Shown here piece after piece: positions 54,284 to 61,600 of a stretch of 64,000 bases of DNA. Within the stretch, counting starts at the first letter, position 1. Each line of letters opens with the position of its first letter. The stretch is taken from NCBI GenBank assembly GCA_040401995.1, contig JBBANM010000023.1:14944-78943 (forward strand). The letters are read 5' to 3'. The translations under genes and the position numbers were made by a program. The stretch comes from Haliscomenobacter sp040401995 (GTDB lineage: Bacteria > Bacteroidota > Bacteroidia > Chitinophagales > Saprospiraceae). The notes beneath the pieces were generated by a model that saw nothing but the letters and a program-made list of their open reading frames with translations, was not told the DNA's origin and searched no databases.

Positions 54284-54906
54284 CAATGCATTCGATCGCC
54301 GCGCAGCTCCAGGTTTTCCATGACTTTGGCTTCAAAATCGAGGTATTCTTGCCAGCGTTTGCGTACTTTTGCTTCGTCGTTGTACAGTTTGGCCAATTCG
54401 ATGAAAAGCACATAATGACCGGCCTCGGAAACCATGAATTTGTGGTAAAAATCACGAAGGTACTCATCATTTAGATGAAGCGACAACAAACGGAACCGTT
54501 CACAACTTCTTGCTTCAATCAAAGCACACAGCAACAAACGCTCCAAAAGACGGGATTCAGGAGAGCCGTCTTTTATTTGAAACTCCATCAATTGATTAAC
54601 GTAGAAGTCTTTGCGCTGTTTGCCCAGGTGCAGACCTCGTTTTTCCATTTCAGCCAATACCATCCGAAAGTGCCCCCATTCTTCAGTAACAACGGGCGCC
54701 AACTCCTTGACCAATTCCTTCTTGTCGGGATAAGTCTGGATCAAAGCGATACAGGATGATGCTGCTTTTAGCTCACAATAGGCATGATCGGTAAGGACTT
54801 CATCCAATTCTATCTCAGCAAGGTTGACCCAACGCGGATCGGTGGGTAGTTTGAGCCCCAGCATTTGTACTGCTTGGAGCTCTTGTTCTTTAGTAATCGC
54901 TGCCAT
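54283..54906 (-). CDS. miaE: tRNA-(ms2io6A37) hydroxylase
   Basis: A 207-residue non-haem diiron monooxygenase that hydroxylates ms2i6A37 on tRNA, the step after MiaB. The carboxylate ligands are in DHAYCELKAASSC, EEWGHFRMV, IEARSCERF and SEAGHYVLF, the paired E / ExxH arrangement of the family. The ATG at 54906 leaves 14 bp to the stop of the upstream gene; an ATG at 54936 would overlap that gene and is rejected. With miaB in the window, the cell appears to make ms2io6A37. Confidence 0.93.
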   Translation of the reverse strand: MAAITKEQELQAVQMLGLKLPTDPRWVNLAEIELDEVLTDHAYCELKAASSCIALIQTYPDKKELVKELAPVVTEEWGHFRMVLAEMEKRGLHLGKQRKDFYVNQLMEFQIKDGSPESRLLERLLLCALIEARSCERFRLLSLHLNDEYLRDFYHKFMVSEAGHYVLFIELAKLYNDEAKVRKRWQEYLDFEAKVMENLELRGDRMH

Positions 54907-54920
54907 ACACAACACATCAT

Positions 54921-56078
54921 TTAATGATCCAAACAAGCAATTTGACGGGTGAAAAAATCCAGATTGTATACTTCATACTCTTCATAACCGCTACTCCAAA
55001 AAACCCTTACCTTATCCACTTCACTGCGCTGCAAAAAAGGCAGTAAGGAATAATCAATCGGGTATTGTACGCGATAGGTCAATAACCCATTTTTGGTGTC
55101 ATAACTGCCTCGGTCCATGGCGCCGCTGGTGAGGTTGACAAAATTGCCATCGAGCAATTTGATGCCCAACATGCTTCCTTTTTCAATAAAACCATAAGCT
55201 TCGCGCGCATTGGGCGAGGCAAAAGTAAACTCCAACGTTAACACCCGAAAACCGCCGTCAACAGCGCTTAAAAAACCTTGACAACGCAAGTATTCTTTGT
55301 CTTTTAGGAACATCCGCAATTTTTCATCGGTAAAAGTGAAAAGTGGTTGGGGTTCCAAATCCCGACGTACACGATTGGTTTTTGCATCAACGCCTTCAAA
55401 GGTGTAGCGACAATTTTTTTGTGGAATCGTTCTGGGAATTGGGCTGGCGTTGAACAGATCAGAGTAATAAGGCGCTTGTGGCGTCATGGCAGTAAGGAAA
55501 TCAGCTGAAAAACCGTCTGATTTGGGCAGGTTAATGGCTGAAGCACGACTGGTTTGCGCTTTTTTGAATTCTTGCAATATACTGCCTTTTCGCGTTAGGC
55601 TTTCCGCGTCAACCAATTCTTGATCCGCCATTTGGGCTTCTTTTTTGGCTTCTAATTCAGTACGCCGTGCAGCCCCCAAGCGCAAATTGAGCTGTTGGGT
55701 TACGTCGCCTTTTTCGCCTTCAATTTCGGTGTTTTTTTGGAGGTCAGTTTCCAATTTAGCCCGTTGTTCTTCGGCTTTTTCGGCACGTGAATGTGCCAGC
55801 GAAGTGGCTTCCTTGGCTAAAAGGGCCCGGCGATTGGCTATTTTTCGGGCATCTTCCTCGGTCAACAAAACGGGGTTGTCCATTGGGCTGACGGTTCCTG
55901 TATAAACGGGATAGTTGCCGCCGCCAGCTTCTTTGTTGAAATACCGCCATGAACCATCGGGGCTTACGATGATCGTTTCGCCTTTTTCATTTTTACGGAT
56001 TTCTTGAGCAATAGCGGAATGGGCAAAGAATAGCGCACCAAAGAGAAGGATGGAAATTTTCAGATTTCGTGTGTTCAT
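54921..56078 (-). CDS. Unrecognised secreted protein with a coiled coil
   Basis: 385 residues, no family recognised. A signal peptide (ISILLFGALFFAHSAIAQ) is followed by a short domain with GETIIVSPDGSWRYFN, often seen at the start of Bacteroidota periplasmic proteins. Residues 75-180 are helical and charged (ARKIANRRALLAKEA, AEKAEEQRAKLETDLQK) and probably form a coiled coil. The C-terminal half is beta-rich (CRYTFEGVDAKTNRVRRD, GFRVLTLEFTFASPNAREAYG, LLTYRVQYPIDYSLLPFL). It is co-transcribed with miaE (14 bp gap), although the functions look unrelated, and divergent from cdaA. Confidence 0.75.
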   Translation of the reverse strand: MNTRNLKISILLFGALFFAHSAIAQEIRKNEKGETIIVSPDGSWRYFNKEAGGGNYPVYTGTVSPMDNPVLLTEEDARKIANRRALLAKEATSLAHSRAEKAEEQRAKLETDLQKNTEIEGEKGDVTQQLNLRLGAARRTELEAKKEAQMADQELVDAESLTRKGSILQEFKKAQTSRASAINLPKSDGFSADFLTAMTPQAPYYSDLFNASPIPRTIPQKNCRYTFEGVDAKTNRVRRDLEPQPLFTFTDEKLRMFLKDKEYLRCQGFLSAVDGGFRVLTLEFTFASPNAREAYGFIEKGSMLGIKLLDGNFVNLTSGAMDRGSYDTKNGLLTYRVQYPIDYSLLPFLQRSEVDKVRVFWSSGYEEYEVYNLDFFTRQIACLDH

Positions 56079-56175
56079 AGGATACTGACTTTATAATGGG
56101 ATTACTAGCATTCGCATTAGTGCTTACAAAATTAACGAAAATTCCTACACAAACGTTACTTCAAAAGAGATTTTG

Positions 56176-56183
56176 TAAGTTTG
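56176..56183 (+). promoter_or_regulatory. Exact -7 box directly before cdaA
   Basis: TAAGTTTG matches TAnnTTTG exactly but ends only 5 bases before the ATG used for cdaA. If active, the mRNA would be leaderless or would start translation at the next ATG (56198). No good -33 element is visible. Confidence 0.35.
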
Positions 56184-56188
56184 ACACC

Positions 56189-56983
56189 ATGATTACAATG
56201 TTTAAAATAGGTTTCTTGCCAATACGTATTTGGGATTTATTGGATATTCTGATAGTCGGGTATCTGATTTACATCATTTATCGCTTGTTGAAAGGGAGCA
56301 TCGCGTTTAATATTTTTATTGGGTTGATGACGCTTTACATGGCTTGGTGGCTAGTGGATCGCTTGCGGATGGACTTACTCGCCAACGTGCTCAAGCAGTT
56401 TGTCCAGGTTGGGGTGATTGTGATTGTCATCATTTTTCAACAAGAAATCAGAAGTTTCCTTTTGTTTTTGGGGAAGAGTACCTTGACGCAGCGCTCCAAT
56501 TTTTTGCTGCGATTGTTTGATCGGAATGTGGAGCAAGTGAAGCAAGACGATCCGATGATTGCCATTTTAAAAGACACTTTACTCAAACTCAGTGCACAAA
56601 AAACCGGCGCCTTGATCGTGTTGGTCAAAGAAGCCAATTTTCAGGGTTTGTTGGGCGCTGGGGCCGTTTTGGATGCCAATTTAAGCGAGGCGCTATTGCT
56701 AAGTATTTTCAATAAAAACAGCCCATTACACGATGGAGCCGTGTTGATTAAAGAAGGTAAAATAAAAGCCGCAGGTTGTGTTTTACCAGTTTCGGAAAAC
56801 GTAAATCTACCCCAAACGGCGGGTTTGCGACACCGTGCCGCGCTAGGAATAACCGAACAATTGGAAGTAGCGGCTTGGGTAGTATCGGAAGAAACAGGGA
56901 ATATTTCCTTGGCTTACGATGGCGAGCTGCATTTTGACATCGCACCGGAGGATTTAGAAGATCAATTGAAAAGTCATTACTGA
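56189..56983 (+). CDS. cdaA: Membrane diadenylate cyclase
   Basis: A 264-residue enzyme that makes cyclic di-AMP from two ATP. Three N-terminal membrane helices (LLDILIVGYLIYIIY, FNIFIGLMTLYMAWWL, VGVIVIVIIF) are followed by the DisA_N catalytic domain with LHDGAVLIKEGKIKAAGCVL (DGA motif) and TAGLRHRAALGI (RHR motif). The ATG at 56189 fits the family; an ATG at 56096 would add 31 unconserved residues. The acetyltransferase gene starts 2 bp after its stop. In many Bacteroidota the neighbour is folP, which is not present here. Confidence 0.94.
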   Translation: MITMFKIGFLPIRIWDLLDILIVGYLIYIIYRLLKGSIAFNIFIGLMTLYMAWWLVDRLRMDLLANVLKQFVQVGVIVIVIIFQQEIRSFLLFLGKSTLTQRSNFLLRLFDRNVEQVKQDDPMIAILKDTLLKLSAQKTGALIVLVKEANFQGLLGAGAVLDANLSEALLLSIFNKNSPLHDGAVLIKEGKIKAAGCVLPVSENVNLPQTAGLRHRAALGITEQLEVAAWVVSEETGNISLAYDGELHFDIAPEDLEDQLKSHY

Positions 56984-56985
56984 AT

Positions 56986-57522
56986 ATGATCATAAAACGC
57001 ATCGAAGAATACCTCTTGACGCAAGATACCCATCAGGCAATCCAATCTTTGCTGCGGGAAGGTTTTGGACAATATCCAGCCGGACGTGATTTTTTTCGTC
57101 AATTGCCGGCATTTCGATTGTTGGCTTGGTCGGATCAGCAAGAACTTATTGGGCATATGGCCGTTGAACACCGACTGGTGAACAACCAAGGGCAGTTGTT
57201 GCGCATTTTTGGCGTTGCGGATTTTACGGTAGCCACGGCGCATCGGAACCAAGGAATAGGCACTACTTTACTTGAAGCTTTAACTGATTTAGGTCATACC
57301 TCGGAGGTAGATTTTTTGTTACTTTTAGCCCACGAAAGCGGGTCGGTTTATGCACTCCAAGGTTTTGTACCCATCGATGCACAATGCAAGTGGTTGATGA
57401 TCCAGCAAGATCAATCATTGGGCGTGCTCAATCGCTTTATTGCCGGGAGTTTGATGATTAAACCAATCAGTACCGCAAGCTGGAAAGAAGGAAACCTCGA
57501 TTTTTTAGGACATATTTTTTAG
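56986..57522 (+). CDS. GNAT family N-acetyltransferase
   Basis: 178 residues. The acetyl-CoA loop is in DFTVATAHRNQGIGTTLLEAL (R/QxxGxG/A as RNQGIG), preceded by LLRIFGVADFTV and followed by FLLLLAHESGSVYALQGF. The overall pattern (LIGHMAVEHRLVNNQGQ) resembles aminoglycoside 2'-N-acetyltransferase-like and NodA-like members, but the substrate is unknown. It is 2 bp after cdaA and 10 bp before the M20 peptidase gene, so the three are one operon. Confidence 0.85.
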   Translation: MIIKRIEEYLLTQDTHQAIQSLLREGFGQYPAGRDFFRQLPAFRLLAWSDQQELIGHMAVEHRLVNNQGQLLRIFGVADFTVATAHRNQGIGTTLLEALTDLGHTSEVDFLLLLAHESGSVYALQGFVPIDAQCKWLMIQQDQSLGVLNRFIAGSLMIKPISTASWKEGNLDFLGHIF

Positions 57523-57532
57523 CCTTAATCAT

Positions 57533-58921
57533 ATGCAAAAGACCAATCACTACATTCAACAAAACCATGATCGCTTTTTGGAAGAATTGCTGGATTTGCT
57601 CCGCATTCCATCCGTTAGTGCTGATCCTGCTTTTGCACCTGATGTGCAAAAAGCTGCTCAATTTGTAGCCGAAAAATTAACCGCTGCGGGCGCTGATGCC
57701 GTTGAGGTGGTTCCTACTGCAGGGCATCCCATTGTTTATGGCGAAAAAATGATTGACCCCAGTAAACCCACCGTTTTAGTTTACGGCCACTACGATGTAC
57801 AGCCCGCCGATCCTATTGACCTCTGGCATTCTGGGCCTTTTGAACCGGTGATTCAAAAAACCGAATTGCACCCGGAAGGCGCCATTTTTGCCCGCGGCTC
57901 GGCCGATGACAAAGGGCAATTTTACATGCACGTAAAGGCTTTTGAAGCCATGTTGGCCAATAATGAGCTGACTTGCAACGTGAAATTCATGATCGAAGGG
58001 GAAGAAGAGGTGGGATCAGCGCACTTGGCTGATTTTTTACGTGCCAATCAAACCAAATTAGCTTGTGATGTGATCCTCATTTCCGATACTGCCATCATCG
58101 ACAACAACACACCATCGATAACCGTCGGTTTGCGTGGCTTGTCTTATGTAGAAGTGGAAGTAACGGGGCCTGATCGCGATTTGCACTCGGGGATTTATGG
58201 CGGAGCAGTAGCAAACCCCATCAACATCTTGTGCAAAATGATTGCTTCTATGCACGACGAAAACAACCACATCACTATTCCAGGTTTTTACGATACCGTT
58301 GAAGTCATTAGCACCGCTGATCGGGAAGAGATGAACAAGGCGCCCTTCAACGAAAAAAACTACATGGAAGATCTTACTATAGGATCGGTACATGGTGAAG
58401 CAGGCTATACCACACTGGAGCGCACTTCCATTCGCCCAACCTTGGATGTCAATGGCATTTGGGGTGGTTACATGGGAGAAGGGGCAAAAACGGTACTTCC
58501 TTCCAAAGCTTATGCAAAAATCAGCATGCGCCTAGTGCCAGATCAAGACCCTGATGCGATCACCGATTTGTTTACGGAGCATTTTAAAAGCATTGCACCG
58601 CCATCAGTGAAAGTAAAAGTACAACATCACCATGGTGGTTTACCTGCGGTTACGCCAACCGATACGCCAGAATATTTGGCGGCAGCTAAAGCCATGGAGC
58701 AGGCTTTTGGGAAAAAACCTATTCCACAGCGCGGTGGGGGCAGCATCCCCATTGTTGCTCTGTTTGAACAGGTGTTAGGCGTCAAAACCGTGATGATGGG
58801 CTTTGGGTTGGATAGCGATAACATCCATTCTCCCAACGAGCATTATGGCCTCTTCAATTACTTTAAAGGGATCGAAACCATTCCTTATTTTTATTTATAT
58901 TACGCAGAAATGAAGGCTTAA
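57533..58921 (+). CDS. M20 family dipeptidase
   Basis: A 462-residue zinc peptidase of the M20 (CNDP-like) group. The first metal histidine is in VLVYGHYDVQPADPIDLW, the bridging aspartate in IFARGSADDKGQFYMHVKA, and the catalytic glutamate and ligand in MIEGEEEVGSAHL. The lid domain contains GLRGLSYVEVEVTGPDRDLH, and the last ligand histidine lies in SDNIHSPNEHYGLFN. No signal peptide, so cytoplasmic. It probably cleaves dipeptides. Third gene of the cdaA operon, closed by a hairpin. Confidence 0.93.
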   Translation: MQKTNHYIQQNHDRFLEELLDLLRIPSVSADPAFAPDVQKAAQFVAEKLTAAGADAVEVVPTAGHPIVYGEKMIDPSKPTVLVYGHYDVQPADPIDLWHSGPFEPVIQKTELHPEGAIFARGSADDKGQFYMHVKAFEAMLANNELTCNVKFMIEGEEEVGSAHLADFLRANQTKLACDVILISDTAIIDNNTPSITVGLRGLSYVEVEVTGPDRDLHSGIYGGAVANPINILCKMIASMHDENNHITIPGFYDTVEVISTADREEMNKAPFNEKNYMEDLTIGSVHGEAGYTTLERTSIRPTLDVNGIWGGYMGEGAKTVLPSKAYAKISMRLVPDQDPDAITDLFTEHFKSIAPPSVKVKVQHHHGGLPAVTPTDTPEYLAAAKAMEQAFGKKPIPQRGGGSIPIVALFEQVLGVKTVMMGFGLDSDNIHSPNEHYGLFNYFKGIETIPYFYLYYAEMKA

Positions 58922-58927
58922 ACCGCG

Positions 58928-58970
58928 CAGGGTGTAGATCAAAAAAGGAGCTACACCCTGTAATTTTTCC
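58928..58970 (+). terminator. Terminator of the cdaA operon
   Basis: Arms CAGGGTGTAG (58928-58937) and CTACACCCTG (58951-58960), then TAATTTTT. Confidence 0.85.
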
Positions 58971-59089
58971 GACAGCTTCCTTCTCGCCAAATTCAAAATC
59001 CGGTTGATCTGTTCATTGACTACCGCTCGTCAGGAGAGCAGCTTATGTCGTTGCTTATCATTCATTTTAATACTTGAAATTTGGATAAC

Positions 59090-60394
59090 ATGTTTACAAA
59101 AAAAATGCTTTGTTTCTTGTTGGGTTGGACCATCGCTACTTGCGCTACTTATGGCCAAGCTGATGTCTACCAGCAAATTGATAAATTAGCGGATGCGATT
59201 GACCCCAAAGTGATCGCCTGGAGACACGATTTTCACGAAAACCCCGAACTGAGTAATCGGGAATACAAAACGGCCGAAAAAGTTGCGGCTTACCTGAAAA
59301 GCTTGGGCTTGGAAGTCAAAACAGGTATTGCAAAAACGGGCGTAGTGGGTATTTTACGCACCGGAAAGCCCGGTAAAGTGATTGCCCTTCGTGCGGATAT
59401 GGATGCCTTACCGGTAAAAGAACGCGCTGATCTCTCTTATGCTTCAAAAGCAAAGGGCAATTATCAAGGAGCAGAAGTGGACGTCATGCATGCCTGCGGG
59501 CACGACACGCACGTGTCCATGCTCATGGGCGCGGCCACGATCCTGACTCAAATGAAAAACCAGTTGACCGGCACAGTGGTGTTTATTTTCCAACCAGCTG
59601 AAGAAGGCGCACCTCCAGGAGAAAACGGCGGTGCTGGCATGATGATCGAAGAAGGCGTACTCAGCGATCCCAAAGTGGATGCGATTTTTGGCTTGCACAT
59701 CAACTCAGGTACCGAAGTGGGAACGATTAAATTCAAATCTGGCGGTGAAATGGCCGCTGCGGATCGCTTTGTGATCAAAGTTAAAGGTAAACAGACGCAT
59801 GGTTCTACTCCTTGGACGGGTATTGACCCCATCACCGTAGCTTCGCAAATCGTGATTGGTTTGCAAATGATCATTGCCCGCCAAACGGATCTCACCAAAG
59901 AACCTGCGGTGATCAGCGTAGGTAAGTTCTCGGCGGGCGTTCGGAACAATATCATCCCTGAAGAAGCAGAATTAGTGGGCACCATCCGTACGCTGGATGT
60001 TGGCATGCAAAAAATCATCTACGATAAAATTCGCCTAACTGCCACTAATATTGCTGAGGCTGCTGGCGCTGTAGCGGAAGTGGACATCCAGGTTGGCGTA
60101 CCCATCACCTACAACGATCCAGCCTTGACCCAAGCAATGGGACCAACCATGAAACGGGTAGTTGGGATTGACAATGTGGTGCTCACTCAGGCCATTACTG
60201 GCTCGGAGGATTTTTCCTTTTTTGCCAATAAAGTACCGGGATTGTTTTTGTTTGTAGGCGGAATGCCGAAAGGGCAAGATCCTAAAACTGCTGCTCCGCA
60301 CCATACGCCCGATTTTGTGGTGGATGATAGCGGTATGAAAACTGGGGTTCGCTTGTTGTGTAACCTGACCGTGGATTACGGAAAGAATAAATAG
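59090..60394 (+). CDS. Secreted M20D amidohydrolase
   Basis: 434 residues with a signal peptide (MLCFLLGWTIATCATYG). A member of the M20D aminoacylase / hippurate hydrolase group: AWRHDFHENPELSNREY, VIALRADMDALPVKE, the metal-binding HACGHDTHVSMLMGAA, and FIFQPAEEGAPPGENGGAG. GSEDFSFFANKVPGLFLFVG is the family ending. It removes acyl groups from amino acids or related amides, here outside the cytoplasm. The ATG at 59090 is used; a TTG three codons earlier is less likely. A single gene between two terminators. Confidence 0.92.
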   Translation: MFTKKMLCFLLGWTIATCATYGQADVYQQIDKLADAIDPKVIAWRHDFHENPELSNREYKTAEKVAAYLKSLGLEVKTGIAKTGVVGILRTGKPGKVIALRADMDALPVKERADLSYASKAKGNYQGAEVDVMHACGHDTHVSMLMGAATILTQMKNQLTGTVVFIFQPAEEGAPPGENGGAGMMIEEGVLSDPKVDAIFGLHINSGTEVGTIKFKSGGEMAAADRFVIKVKGKQTHGSTPWTGIDPITVASQIVIGLQMIIARQTDLTKEPAVISVGKFSAGVRNNIIPEEAELVGTIRTLDVGMQKIIYDKIRLTATNIAEAAGAVAEVDIQVGVPITYNDPALTQAMGPTMKRVVGIDNVVLTQAITGSEDFSFFANKVPGLFLFVGGMPKGQDPKTAAPHHTPDFVVDDSGMKTGVRLLCNLTVDYGKNK

Positions 60395-60406
60395 GGTTTT
60401 TAGGGT

Positions 60407-60456
60407 AAAAAAAAGAATCCAAATGTGGTAAGTTGCTTCATTTGGATTCTTTTTTT
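60407..60456. terminator. Bidirectional terminator overlapping the DUF819 stop codon
   Basis: Long perfect arms AAAAAAAGAATCCAAATG (60407-60424) and CATTTGGATTCTTTTTTT (60439-60456) between convergent genes. Its last two bases are part of the stop codon of the minus-strand gene. Confidence 0.92.
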
Positions 60457-61600
60457 ATCCCAAAAACCAATGCAAGAAATACGCCAAACCAATGCCCGCA
60501 TAGTTCCCAATGGCTATTCCCAACAAAGCGGTAGCAATACCTGGAAAAATTACCTTTGGGTTTTTCATGGCACTGGCCACTTGGGCAATGAATGGCGGGC
60601 CAAAAATAGTAGCCGTTGAAGTAATCAAAAAAGTATCGCGGTCAATACCAAATAGTCGCGCCAAACCTAAATGAATGAAAATCGAAGCATACATGGTAAG
60701 TGCCGAAAAAAGCAAAATAACGCCCCCTTTTCCAGCAATCTCACTCAAATCGGCTAGCATACCCAAGCTGATGCAAAAAATGAGCAACAGATACTCGCCA
60801 GTTTGAAAGGTATCGCCTAGCTTTTTTATCCAAGGAGAACGAGCTGCCAGGATACTCAAAGTAGTCAAGGTCAGGATTAAAAAACTGGTGGAATTGAGAT
60901 TGCCAAAAATAAGATAGGTTAATCCAGCCGCGCTGCCACTTATGGCGATACTGGAGAGCAATTGTAGGAATATCTGTGGAATGGAATTTTTTTCAGTCTT
61001 GCTTTGCGCTTCTTGCTCGAGATGAATTGGATCTTGATCTGAAAAATCTTTCAACACAAATCGCAACAGGCCATGCACTACGGAAGTGAGCAACAATAGA
61101 TAGCTGCCACCAATCAAAATATCTGCAGCGTTAAGCATTACAAAGCTGGATTCTGATGCTTGTAATGCAATGCCAATGGCTTGCATGTTGGCCGTACCAC
61201 CGATGAACACACCGGCCAACATACCTGCGGCTTGCCAAACATTGGGCAAATACGGCTGAAAAAAATAAGTCAAAACCCCCAAGCTGATGAAGCTGGCAAC
61301 TACCGAAAGGACAAAAGAGAGGATGAATGGTTTGGCGTGCCGCCCCGCAAATCGCAAATCTGTAGAAAATAACAGTAAAGGCAAAGCCAATAAGATGCTG
61401 CCCTGACTAAATACTGTGCATATTGCCCTATTCAAAGGAAAAAGTTGCAGGTTTTTGATCAACATCCCCAAAGCATAACACAAAACTACCGGACTCAAAA
61501 AATCGCCGTAACGGGTGCTGGCGCTAAATCTCCGACAAGCATAAGGGGCAAAAAACAATACCACCAATTGTAAAACGATACTCAAATACATAATAATCAC
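60455..61600 (-). CDS. DUF819 family membrane protein
   Basis: A 381-residue polytopic membrane protein with about ten helices, of the DUF819 (YjcL-like) family. Recognisable pieces are LPLLLFSTDLRFAGRHAKP, AGMLAGVFIGGTANMQAIGI, LNAADILIGGSYLLLL and TATIFGPPFIAQVASAMKNP. It is thought to be a transporter, substrate unknown. Its ATG overlaps the TGA of the Clp-like gene by ATGA, so the two are translated as a coupled pair, which makes a joint function likely. A second ATG three codons in is possible. Confidence 0.86.
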   Translation of the reverse strand: MIIMYLSIVLQLVVLFFAPYACRRFSASTRYGDFLSPVVLCYALGMLIKNLQLFPLNRAICTVFSQGSILLALPLLLFSTDLRFAGRHAKPFILSFVLSVVASFISLGVLTYFFQPYLPNVWQAAGMLAGVFIGGTANMQAIGIALQASESSFVMLNAADILIGGSYLLLLTSVVHGLLRFVLKDFSDQDPIHLEQEAQSKTEKNSIPQIFLQLLSSIAISGSAAGLTYLIFGNLNSTSFLILTLTTLSILAARSPWIKKLGDTFQTGEYLLLIFCISLGMLADLSEIAGKGGVILLFSALTMYASIFIHLGLARLFGIDRDTFLITSTATIFGPPFIAQVASAMKNPKVIFPGIATALLGIAIGNYAGIGLAYFLHWFLG

